A DNA stretch of 64,000 nucleotides from Mesorhabditis belari (lineage: Eukaryota; Nematoda; Chromadorea; Rhabditida; Rhabditidae), in NCBI GenBank assembly GCA_958450365.1, contig CAUEEP010000743.1, positions 7,022,501-7,086,500 of the forward strand, in the 5' to 3' direction. A model generated the notes under the pieces. That model did not search any database and was not told the origin of the DNA. It saw nothing but the letters and a program-made list of their open reading frames with translations. The stretch's first letter is position 1; every line of letters starts with the position of its first letter. The translations under genes and the position numbers were made by a program. Below, piece by piece: positions 55,001-64,000 of the stretch.

Positions 55001-58000
55001 GAATGAGCGAGTTTCTCGAAAAAGTGACGCATCGTTTTTCGCGAGTGAAGATCCTAGATTTTAAGGGTGACATTTTAGGGTGACAGTTTTTTTGATACCT
55101 GTGGCTTGAAGAGTTCATCAAGAAATTTCCGATTGAGCATCGTGTAGGTGATATCTTGAAGGACTTTATTGCTTTTCTCTGAGCCAACATTCTGCAATGT
55201 CTAAAGGATTTTTTGCCTTTGCTCTTTCTACTCAATTTTTAATTTGTTATCACCTTGAGTCGTTGCTCTAAGATGTACACCATTTCAGCCCCCATATTCA
55301 GCAATAGAATCGGCATACATCGTTGACTCATTTCGATTTCTGTAAAGGAAACAGTTCTCTACAAAAAACAAGGCAAACAGGCTCAAGGGAACATTACTGA
55401 TATCTGGATGAGATGAGAAATGAATGAGAAGAAAAGGGAACAAGAAGTCACTCCTCATACACAAATGGCAATCTGTTGTTGTCATGGAAACTTCATCTCT
55501 TTTCTTCTCTTTTCTTCCCCTTCCTCTTTCTTTCTTCCCTCTTATAATCTATACTTTTCTGGTATTTCTCGTTTTGTCACCACAAAAATCGTCTCAAAAA
55601 TCAGCAATTTTTGTTTTCGAAAGCGATAATCGGACAGTGAATTGATGATTTAAAATTTTAAATCTTAAAGAGAGCCGATCAAAAACTTGTGGTACCGCCG
55701 GGTCTCGAACCCAGGACCTTTCGATTATCAGGCCACTGTGCTAACCACTACACCACAACGCGCTCGACGGCCTCCTACTCCAGAGGGGCTTAAATGAAGA
55801 CTTCTCCCTAAAACCAACTTATCTTGGTTAAACGAGAAATTTGCAGAATAGAGCCAAATTTGAAGCAAAATTTTCCCCAAAGAATTTGCAAAACGCTAAA
55901 AATTTTCAAAACGATCAACCCGGCTTAGCCTTTTGAATTTAAAACTTTTACATTATAAAAGAAAAAAGAAAAAAGAAAAATAAAGCTGATGCCAAAAGAA
56001 ATCTTTCTAAACTTTTGAAATGATTAGAAAAGAATCGAAAAGAAAGCTGAACGCACAGGTGTATTCACCATTTTCATTACACGGCCAATATGCAGCTTGT
56101 GCTTAATCCTTTCCCCCCACTTTTCGTCCTCTTCTTCCCAGGTGCCCCTCAATTTGAGGGCATAGCGTGTGTCCGAATCAATCCACTACTCACTAATGAG
56201 TCTCACGGTTGACAATCCCAGATATTAAACCAAATATTGGAATAACCAAAGAGATGAATTTGAATGAAACTTGTTGATAGAGATCGTAAATATAAATGCT
56301 AAAACCGTATTTTCTCTAATAGTAGTGCACACCGACGAGCCGAGTTGGTGTCGATTTGACGGTTTCCAAGCTTTTGCAGAAGCTCAACACTCAAATCCCC
56401 TACTAGATCTCATCGTCAGCTACATTTTCCGACCCCACATCGATAGGTTCTGATAAGCGCTTTTCGAGATTTAGAGCAATTTAGTCAAAGCTTAGGGTCA
56501 ACTACTAGAGAGAATACGAGATTCGGCGATCACTGGATTCAGCTAAAACTATTGTAATCTAGAAATTGAATACCTGAGAAAGAGGTATCACCACGTTACC
56601 GTAATCTGCCAAAGCTGATTGCTCTATTCTCTTTCTCTCTAATAGTAGTGCACCCCAGCGAGCCGAGTTGGTGATGATTTTACGGTTTCCAAGCTTTGCA
56701 GAAGCTCAACACTCTAACAACACCCCACTAGATCTCATCGTCAGCTACATTTTCCGACCCCACATCAATGACTTGTGATTTTTATGTTAACTCAAGTTTC
56801 TAAAGACTTTTGTTATTCATTTTGTAGAAAGTTCTCGATAAGTTTATAATGGTTTTCAAGAGGAGATTCAGAGCTATCACATTCATTGTAATACCGTATT
56901 TTCTCTAATAGTAGTGCATCGGAGTTGATGACGATTTTACGGTTTTCAAGCTTTCGCAGAAGCTGCAGAAGCTCAACACTCAAATCTCCTACTAGATCTC
57001 ATCGTCAGCTACATTTTCCGACCCCACATCGATAGGTTCTGATAAGCGGTTCTCGAGATTTCGAGGAATTAGGCAAAGCTTTTGGTGCATTACTATTAGA
57101 GAAAATACGGTAATAGCTGAGAATCTGTGACTTAAAAACGATAACTTTTAGGTGTTGGCTTTGTCGAGAAGTTGCACATCAGCTCGTCGTATTCGGTATG
57201 CGATGAAAACCCGACAACCGAACGAATCAGTGAGAATCAATCAAGTGACAACAATTGTTTCCATTTTTTTTTTCAGAAATTATCAGTCGACTCAACGTCC
57301 GGTGCCGTCTGTATTGCAAAAGCTCTCGATTATGAAGTTGAAAAAACAGTTCAAGCTGTTATTGAGGCAATCGATCACTGTAAGTGTTGAAGAAAATTGG
57401 GATTTCTCAACTACTCTTATTTTGAAAAGCTATAGCAGAAACCCATAATTTTCATGGAAAGCTAAAAAGATTTTGTACAGCAAAGAATCTATAAACTTTT
57501 CTAATTGCAAAGAATCTATAAACTTTTCCAGTGGGTGCCTCAGCGACCACAGTCGTAAACATCGATGTGGATGATGTGAATGATAATGTACCCGTTTTCT
57601 ATCCCCAATTCTACAACATAACAGTAAGTCTTTATACAGACATACAAACAGACAAACAAACAGACAGACAGACAGACATATTCACATAAATTATGTGATA
57701 CAAATAATACATAAACAGCTCTAAATGTAGAGAAAAAATGGAAAAGAAAGATAGAATAAAAAGGTTTAATAGGGATTGAACCTTGACCTCTCGACTAAGA
57801 TACAGGGCTCCTAACCAGTCGGCCATGGAGGAGGAACGTCGTTTCCTGATGTAAGAAGTTATTCTTACGCACCTCCTCTGCCAGTTATTGTCACGTTCCT
57901 TTCCGCCGTGTTCCTTCTCTTCAATGGCCTACTGGTTACGAGCTCGGTATCTTAGTCGAGAGATCTCTTAGCTCTTAGCCAGTCCGCTCTCTTAGCTCTT

Positions 58001-61000
58001 AGCCAGTTGCAAAAACGATAGCTTTAAAAATCTCTAGATTCGAGAAGGCGATGATCATCGAGATGGCGGTTGGAGAGAATTGTTGATAGTACAAGCAAGC
58101 GATTTGGATAGTGGACTGGGAGGAGAAGTGAGATATTCACTGTCGAGTGGTGAGCCGAGTCTTTTCCGCGTTCATCCAACAACCGGTGCCATCTCTGCAA
58201 GAGAAGCCCTTTCTCGTGGCGATCACACACTTCAAATCGAGGCCATTGATGGTCTTGGTCGTTCTTCTCATTCGTCAGCCTTCGTTCAAATCAGTGTCAT
58301 CGCTCAAATGGCGCTTGCTCCCATTTTCTCACAAGCGAAATACGAATTTCACACATCGGAGGACATCCTACCGGGGATTTCGATTGGTGGAGTTGAAGCA
58401 AGCGGTGGACCGGGAATTCGATACTCTATTTATAGTGGTGATCCAGGAAATCATTTTACAATTCACCCAGAAACTGGACGACTCACCGTGGCCAGATATC
58501 TAGATGCTGATAAACAGGACACACTTTTGCTTAATGTGAAAGCTGATCTACCGGGAGGACTTTCCAATCATACACAAGTACTCATTCAAATCGATGATCA
58601 CAATGACAATCCACCAGAATTCCCACAATCACTCATTGAAGTCGTTGTAAAAGAAGACACACGACCCCAGCAAACTATTTTCATCGTTCAAGCTATTGAT
58701 AAAGATAAGAGAAAGAATGGAGAGTTGACGTATTCGTTGATTTCATCAGTTCCACCAGCTCCAATTCTTGTTCAACCAATTACTGGACATTTAGTACTTA
58801 CTGCTCCTTTAGACTTTGAAAGAATCAAAGAATATCGTCTTCGAGTAAAAGCTCAAGATCATGGAATCCCTCCACGATCCTCGAATGTTACTGTTTATTT
58901 AAAAGTTTCAGATGTAAACGATAATAAACCAATCTTTGAGAAAGATTTGTATAAAGGAAAAGTGTTTGAACATTCGGCAGTTAAAACTCAAATAATTCAA
59001 GTGAAAGCAAATGATCTTGATTCAGAGGAAAATGGAAGAATCGAGTATAGAATGGATGAATCTGTGATTGAGTTTGGTGTTGATATACGAAATGGAATCA
59101 TCTTTACAAAGAAAGATCTTGATCGTGAGGTTGTTGGTGAGTACAATGTGACTGTGTACGCTTTTGATAGTGGAAATCCATCAAGAGTTGGTTCAACGAA
59201 AGTTTTTATTGAAATCCTTGATATAAATGATCATTCACCGGAATGTATTGATCAAACGATCACAATCACAAGTGATACAGATTCTAGAAAACCTCTTGGA
59301 GCTTTACTTGCTATTGATTTAGATTCCGGTGAGAATGGAGCTTTAATCTATCGAAGTCAAAGCAATCATCCGAATTTTATTGTTAAAGGAAATGGAGAGA
59401 TTTTCTTGAGAAATCCTTTAGGCAATAGTGTTGAGCATCGGGTTTCGGTGATTGTTTCTGATACTGGAAAGCCTGCTCGATCAACTGTATGCCATTTTGT
59501 TATACGCGTTGTTGAAGGGAAAAGTAAAATCGAATTAAAGCGACCATTTGAAAGTACAATTCGAATTGGAAACAATTGTACAAATGGTTGTCGCTTGGCA
59601 CAGATTAATGCTACAAATGTGGCATTTTGGCAAATCCAAAGCAACGAACATTCAACTCTTTTCTCGATCACTTCAACCGGTATTCTATCACTAAGTAATT
59701 CGGTTGAGGCTACGAAAAATCCAATTGCAATCACTCTAATTCTATCTGATGATGATGGTCGACAAATCTTGATCCCTCTTCGTATTATACCATATAGAGA
59801 TTTTAATGGTGAACATATCTCGATTTCGATTCCTCTCAAAACACCAATTGGTACAAAATTGATCGAAATTGGAGAGAAATCGAAATTGGAGAGAGATGGA
59901 GAGAGAGATCGATCTTTCTTTTATAATCTCTTGAATAAAACGGATCTAATTGATGTTGATGAAGTGACGGGCGATGTATTTCTCATTGCAAAACCAAAAA
60001 CCTATGCTGGACAAGTGATTGATTTTTTCTTTGAGAAAGGATCCGAATCCACTTGTGAGACGGCTGTGAAAATTGTCAGTGTTGAAATCGAACCCTCTCC
60101 AATCAAACCACGCTTTACTCGAAATCTTTTTCACACCAATCTCTCAGAAGCAACGATTCCAGGTAGTTATGATTTTAAAGAAAGAGATTTATAGTTTTCT
60201 ATTTATAGATTTATATTTATAGATTTCTATTTATAGTTTTCTATTTATAGATTTCTATTTATAGATTTATATTTATAGATTTATATTTATAGTTTTCTAT
60301 TTATAGTTTTCTATTTATAGATTTCAATTTATAGATTCAATCATCTTTACTCCAATGTTAGATGTCTGGCCTAAAACAACAAGTTTCAAGTTGCTTGAAG
60401 GCGATGACTATTTTAGCATTGACCCAACGAGAGGAGTTTTAAGTTTGAGTCGACCAATTGATTGGAGTGAGGTGAAGAGGCTATAAATAATATTTTATGG
60501 AAATTGATTTAGACTCCATCATTGATTGCGGTGATATCAGCTGAAAATGATGGCCTCTCTGCAAGTGCTGCCATTCTTTTCAATATCGAGGACACAAACA
60601 ATCACTCGCCTCGAATCATTAGGTAAAAAATTGTGTCGAAATTTAAACTCGAATTCTAGTCGATCAACCGTTCTACTGTCACATCCAGCCGCTCGCCCTT
60701 TACACTTTGTTGTTGGTGTTGATGAAGACAGTGGAGACAATTCTCGACTTATTTACTCTATTGTAAATGGTGATAAAGCAAATTTTGCTATCGATCCAAT
60801 AACTGGTTGGTTAAAGAAGTCGAAAAAGAATGAAAGATTATTTTGATTGATTAGGTGCCATTTCTTTAAATCGTCATATCAATGCGGATCAACAACTCAC
60901 GATTCGTGTCACCGATAATGGAAATCCTCCACGTTTTTCTGAACAGAAAATTGAAGTGATTTGATTGATTGATTGATTGATTTACTGAATTGATTTACAC

Positions 61001-63968
61001 TACTGGACAATGAAATATGATATTTGAAAAAAGATCGTCACTTTCGCGCGTCTGTAACTCCCTTGTCTTTACCGTATTTCTAAATATTAATATTACCATT
61101 GTGTAGCCCTTGAAAAGAGCTTTCAGAAAATGTATAACACGAATAGTTTAAACTCAAAGACAAGGGAGTTACAGACGCGCGAAAGTGACGATCTTTTTTT
61201 CAAATATGATATTTCATTGTCCAGTAGTGTACTTCAAAGATTTCGATTTTTATTTTAGATCAAGTTACATCATAGTACAAAAAGATGGTCATTTTTCAAG
61301 AGGCCTCATTTCTTTGTTGAACTTGAAACACTCATTCCTGGAACTCCAGTCATCGAGTTTTCATCAACTGGTATTATAAATATCATTAAAGATAGAATCT
61401 TTTAAAGAAATATTTTAGGAAAAGAGAAATTCACTCTCTTGCCGTTTAAAATCCCGTTTTCTATTGTAGAGAAAAGTGGTCGAATCACTGTTTCACAGAA
61501 GTTAGAAGATTATGAATACAATTTATTAGGTAATTTGAATAGATACTTTTTTTTCTCTCAAATATTTCCCCCATTTTCTTTTTTCTTTTAGTTTTTGCTG
61601 AGAATGATGCTGGTGAAAGTGATCACACAACGGTGAGAGTCATTAGAAAACGAAATGAAAATATTGGAGTAAAGGTGAAATGAGAGGAAATGAGGAAATG
61701 TCTTATGTAAAGGATTTTAGATTAGTTCAGCTTCATGTGGCAGTACGATAGTTCGAGAGAATACACCAGTTTCACACCTTAAACGAATTGTTGCAACATC
61801 ACCAACTGGAAATGTTACATATCAAATACAAGGTTTTTAATAATAAAAGATTTTAATAATAAAAGATTTTAATAATAAAAGAATTTAATAATAAAAGCCT
61901 TTAAATAATAAAAGCCTTTAATAATAAACGACTTTAATAATCAAAAGCCTTTAATAATCAAAAGCCTTTAATAATAATTTTATAATGAATTCTACAGCCG
62001 GCAATGATGGAATGTTCATTCTTGAAGAGAAAACTGGATGGCTTTCTTGTAACAAATTGGATAGAGAAATCAAAGAAGAATACATTTTAGTCATTACTGC
62101 TAATGAAGCCAATAAATCGGTTTGTTAGATGAAAGTAAAAGGAGAAAAAAGAATTATAGGATACGTGCACTGTACGGATTCGTGTCGATGATGAGAATGA
62201 CAATGCGCCGACGTGGATTGAAAGTTTTCGAGATCGAGAAAATGAAATGAGAATTGATGATGAGACGCAGTTGAGACAAGAGATTTTAACTCTAATTGCT
62301 ATGGATGTTGATGGAGGTGAGAATGGGAAACTCGAGTACACGATCAGTGAAGATCCCACGCAATTGCTTGATATTGATCCGAATTCCGGGAAAATCTTCT
62401 TCGCAAGGTGAGATCTTCTTGCTTTTGTGCAACACTCTCCAAAGCTTCAAGCTCCATCCACGCAAAAATGATTCACAATTTTTAGAGCATTGCCAGTTTT
62501 GACGCAAGAGTCAAAGATTCGAGTGCGAGTCACCGATCGTGGTGTTGAGAAAAGGCTTTTCACGGAAAAGACAATCATTCTACGAGATTATCGAACCCAT
62601 TATGAAGGTAGAAAAGACAGATGTTGTAGATTTGCTATTGAAAGCATATTGGTTAGTCAATAGTTTGTAGACCATTCGTCTAAAAACTATTGACCAAACT
62701 AGAGTGTGCTCCTCGCGAGTAATGTCGTTTTTTAAAAAGCACTTGGGAAAAATTACCGCAAAATTTTTTTAGCAAAAATTATTGCAAAAAAATGACCCAA
62801 AAATCACGAGCCCCCTTATATACGACACTTTTTAAAGATACTCATTTAAAGATACTCAGCCGTTTAACTGATTTCGTGGGAAATTCCCTTCCAATGTAAA
62901 AAATGATTTTTTGACAAAACCGTGTGCACACGGATAATGTCGTAGCTTTGCTATATTTTTCGCGCTATGGCTGACCCTTTTTAGAAAACGCATTACTCGA
63001 CAATTACTATTGACCAATTTACTCGAGTAATTACTCACTCGCGAGGAATACATTCTAGCTAAAATGGTCTAGTTGGGTAAGATTACCGCAAAATTTTGCT
63101 AAGTTATTGCACCCCGAAAGACAAAAGATACAAAAGATGATTTATTTGGTAGCTCTAAGAATTTGCGTTAGCAATGAAACTACCTGCAAGTCAAAAACTG
63201 CGGAAAAGCGTTAAGTTGCGTCCCGCTTTTATATGTTTTTCGCGCGCGCGCACTTTTTAGAAAACGCATTACTCGACAATTACTCATGCAAATTTACTCG
63301 AGTAATTACTTACTCGCGAGGAACACACTCTACTACAAACTATTGAAAACTATACAAACTACAAACTACAAACCCCGCCATTAGCAATCCAACTTTAAAC
63401 TCAAATTTCTTAGTGTTGAGCTGTTCAATTTTTGTACAAATGAGAGACCGAGAGACTTGGTGCATCCAGCTCAAGAATATTTAAATTAAACAATTCAGCA
63501 CAAAGAAATTTGAGCTCAAAGTTGAATTGGTAATGGGAAAAGGGTTGTGGATCAAATGCCCGATAATCTAGCCGATATGCTTTTCTAGCAAACCATCTAC
63601 AACACCAAAGAAATGAATTTAGATCCACCAGAGAAGCCCCAATTCTTGCGAGAGCACTACGTGGGTAGTGTGGATGAGGGACAGCCAAGAGGAAGAGAAA
63701 TTCTCACAGTCTCCACTCTTCATTCATTGCCATTGTCTTCGCGAGATTCTCGTATCACTTACAGCATTATTGACGGGAATCACGACTCTGCTTTCGAGAT
63801 TGATGGTTTTGGTACGATATTTATATATGTTTTATTGATTTGGATTGAAATCCAAATTCGATATAATATAGATTTTTAGGAACCATTCGAACAGCATTAG
63901 AACTGGACAGGGAAATCCGATCATTTTATGATTTAAGCATTTTAGCTGTTGGTCAATTTTCAGCTCAA
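46012..63968 (+). CDS. Giant cadherin, N-terminal part (continues off the window)
   Basis: 31 exons, phases agree, 1930 codons: 46012-46080, 46119-46286, 48963-49065, 49110-49291, 49348-49496, 49615-49684, 49931-50047, 50090-50236, 50289-50440, 50485-50620, 50663-50783, 51046-51176, 51215-51298, 51341-51448, 57152-57229, 57277-57379, 57532-57623, 58038-60162, 60362-60471, 60513-60622, 60660-60805, 60855-60955, 61259-61370, 61419-61529, 61592-61674, 61721-61832, 61998-62119, 62160-62407, 62486-62607, 63623-63811 and 63880-63968. A signal peptide (LRLSLFLLVAVVVLSIS) is followed by at least 15 cadherin repeats. Calcium motifs include VEDENDNEPTF, LDANDNAPEF, IEDVNDNSPQW, VDDVNDNVPVF, VDDENDNAPTW, and many LDRE/LDYE and DxDxGxNG sites. 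It resembles Fat/Dachsous-class adhesion and planar polarity receptors; the deciding C-terminal part is outside. Exon 58038-60162 (2125 bp) is about ten times the usual size here. A 9-codon uORF precedes the start. Confidence 0.93.
46459..46533 (-). mobile_element. tRNA-derived element in cadherin intron 2
   Basis: Minus strand: AATGTAGAGCGTTCGC (A-box region) and a perfect B box GGTTCGAATCC within a good T-arm (CGGGTTCGAATCCCG). There is no matching acceptor stem. Single copy. Confidence 0.5.
47159..47421. mobile_element. Palindromic element in cadherin intron 2
   Basis: TGACGCCCAATCGACTACTA and its reverse complement form the ends. The arms (CAATGCTTGAAAATTGCATA, CTGTTTATAAGGATTTG) match over about 110 bp around a centre near 47290. 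Confidence 0.9.
48015..48119. repeat. 12-bp AAGCTCTTTCCA repeat
   Basis: About eight direct copies in cadherin intron 2. The minus-strand ERALERAL reading is an artefact. Confidence 0.95.
48738..48925. repeat. AAAGAGTACTT / AAAGAGTT repeat
   Basis: Interspersed 7-bp and 12-bp units (TTAAAGAG, TACTTAAAGAG), about 20 in all, ending some 35 bp before the acceptor of cadherin exon 3. Confidence 0.95.
49698..49915. repeat. AGAAAGATTAGAAATCT minisatellite near a donor
   Basis: About 14 degenerate 16-bp units with CTAG in each. It starts roughly 15-25 bp after the donor of cadherin exon 6 and fills most of that intron. Confidence 0.95.
50784..51030. repeat. (AAAGAT)n array abutting a splice donor
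   Basis: Some 35 hexamer units, including AGAGAAAGAT variants. The intron after cadherin exon 11 begins GTAATAAAGATAAAGAT, so the array starts at the donor itself. Confidence 0.98.
51470..51635. repeat. GTTAGACTAGATT / GTTAGATT repeat
   Basis: Alternating 13-bp and 8-bp units starting about 20 bp after the donor of cadherin exon 14. Confidence 0.95.
52026..55331 (-). CDS. OSCP1: OSCP1 (NOR1) family protein nested in the cadherin intron
   Basis: Fourteen exons (minus): 55331-55254, 55200-55099, 55053-54974, 54845-54773, 54727-54632, 53591-53517, 53473-53372, 53074-52973, 52932-52849, 52797-52694, 52649-52493, 52450-52370, 52332-52211 and 52158-52026; 462 aa, phases agree. Family matches: MPILLLNMGAEMVYILEQRL at the N-terminus, NRKFLDELFKPQ, MDKLYDLITM, TITINHLDGM, TFFQDTKVKVSILL, GIVRYYEDGALMKTSKFPAP and the terminal GQDLAEMMDEV. 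OSCP1 proteins are cytoplasmic, poorly understood and linked to organic-solute transport and cilia. Here the family's normal C-terminus is followed by two exons encoding a basic RGG/TPSR-rich tail. If the donor at 52369 is skipped, the protein stops soon after MMDEVVEVK. The start follows a TTTACAG acceptor, probably trans-spliced. Confidence 0.9.
53112..53366. mobile_element. MITE family C, copy 2
   Basis: Ends TACAGTACTGGACAATGAAA and TTTCATTGTCCAATAGTGTA. Located in OSCP1 intron 7, which itself lies in the cadherin intron. Confidence 0.9.
54288..54364 (+). mobile_element. tRNA-derived element
   Basis: Plus strand: TAGTGGTCAACTGGTAGAG (A-box region) and GGTTCGAGCCT (B-box-like), 45 nt apart, in OSCP1 intron 5. 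No complete cloverleaf. Single copy. Confidence 0.5.
54881..54946. ncRNA. Perfect 26-bp stem hairpin in OSCP1 intron 3
   Basis: AGAATTTCTTTAAATTGAAG plus AGAACG is followed by a 7-nt loop and the exact reverse complement. Pre-miRNA-like size (about 60 nt), but a perfect stem is atypical for animal miRNAs and fits a small foldback equally well. No expression evidence. Confidence 0.3.
55689..55764 (-). mobile_element. tRNA-derived element, family S2
   Basis: Minus strand: GTTGTGGTGTAGTGGTTAGC and GGTTCGAGACC, with a good T-arm. Outer pairing between TTGTGGT and ACCACAA exists but is offset from the T-arm by four bases, so a normal tRNA is not formed. Located in the cadherin 5.7-kb intron, upstream of OSCP1. 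Confidence 0.6.
56304..56518. mobile_element. MITE family A, copy 4
   Basis: Begins ACCGTATTTTCTCTAATAGT; the right end is decayed (ACTACTAGAGAGAATACGA). Located in the cadherin large intron. Confidence 0.85.
56631..56768. mobile_element. MITE family A, copy 5 (truncated)
   Basis: Left part with CTCTCTAATAGTAGTGCACC and the common interior; stops at CCCCACATCAATG, so the right third is missing. Confidence 0.8.
56893..57113. mobile_element. MITE family A, copy 6
   Basis: Full ends ACCGTATTTTCTCTAATAGT / ACTATTAGAGAAAATACGGT. It lies 39 bp before the acceptor of cadherin exon 15. Confidence 0.9.
57630..57834 (-). mobile_element. tRNA-derived SINE, family S3, with tandem tail
   Basis: Head at 57834-57761 (minus): TGGCCGACTGGTTAGGAG and GGTTCAATCCC, alignable with 14585-14655. 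A body of about 80 bp and a (GTCT)n tail, 57682-57632, follow. It lies in the intron before the 2125-bp cadherin exon, beginning just inside the donor. Confidence 0.65.
60193..60335. repeat. TTTCTATTTATAGA repeat
   Basis: About ten 13-14-bp units, each ending in an acceptor-like TTTATAG. It begins about 20 bp after the donor of the 2125-bp cadherin exon and ends about 25 bp before the real acceptor. Confidence 0.95.
60996..61231. mobile_element. MITE family C, copy 3
   Basis: Ends TACACTACTGGACAATGAAA / TTTCATTGTCCAGTAGTGTA, nearly identical to copy 1. Located in the cadherin intron before exon 61259-61370. Confidence 0.9.
61835..61980. repeat. AATAATAAAAG(A/CC)TTT repeat abutting a donor
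   Basis: About nine units in the intron after cadherin exon 61721-61832. The intron starts GTTTTTAATAATAAAAG, so the first unit overlaps the donor. Confidence 0.95.
62655..63345. mobile_element. 690-bp element with imperfect inverted ends
   Basis: The left part, with GAGTGTGCTCCTCGCGAGTAA, and the right part, with its imperfect reverse complement TTACTCGCGAGGAACACACTC, face each other. An internal relative (CTCGCGAGGAATACATTC) lies near 63040. No coding capacity. Located in the cadherin intron between exons 29 and 30. Confidence 0.65.
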
Positions 63969-64000
63969 GTAAGTGTCTACTCGTTACACAAAAATTTTGA

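Noticed and set aside
43184..55764. Functional tRNA genes at the tRNA-like sites
   Set aside because: B boxes and T-arms are good, but acceptor and anticodon stems do not pair. Related copies with tails point to SINEs.

Overview
The window is nuclear DNA from a nematode. The sequence is AT-rich, and genes are cut into many short exons by introns often only 37-60 bp long. Acceptors read TTTCAG, TTTAG or CTAG. Several start codons sit just behind an unpaired 3' splice signal, as expected for spliced-leader trans-splicing. Two respiratory-chain genes lie about 190 bp apart in an operon-like arrangement. I rebuilt gene models by hand, using splice signals, reading phase across every junction and similarity to families I remember. 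No searches were run. The acceptors are looser than in Caenorhabditis, so I would not name the genus.

Layout: 0.5-2.0 kb (+), COX6B followed by NDUFC2. 3.6-7.1 kb (+), an unrecognised 14-exon gene with one membrane segment. 7.7-10.8 kb (-), imidazolonepropionase (AMDHD1). 11.2-13.0 kb (-), a PTF1A/FER-like bHLH factor with a duplicated exon. 16.1-20.4 kb (-), a Krueppel-like zinc-finger factor with a mariner relic in a large intron. 24.5-26.2 kb (+), a 4EHP-type eIF4E. 27.0-33.2 kb (-), a Mondo/ChREBP factor (mml-1). 35.5-39.5 kb (+), lysyl-tRNA synthetase with alternative cytosolic and mitochondrial first exons; an antisense BTB gene is nested in one intron. 39.6-41.0 kb (-), a predicted secreted protein. 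41.8-42.8 kb (+), a saposin-like protein. From 46.0 kb to the right edge (+), the first about 1930 codons of a giant cadherin, with an OSCP1 gene nested antisense in its 5.7-kb intron.

The other prominent layer is repetitive DNA. Foldback/MITE elements form about ten families, and three of them share an ACCGTA-type terminus. There are at least three families of tRNA-derived SINE-like elements plus single copies. Many introns carry minisatellites, and a striking fraction of these begin at, or within about 25 bp of, the 5' splice site.

Most genes are housekeeping or regulatory and do not form one pathway. Mitochondrial function (COX6B, NDUFC2, mitochondrial LysRS) and transcription control (bHLH, KLF, Mondo) are over-represented. 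I saw no prokaryotic system, CRISPR array or virus. The best candidates for something new are the donor-seeded intronic arrays, the SINE families, the splice-site duplications and the two unrecognised genes.
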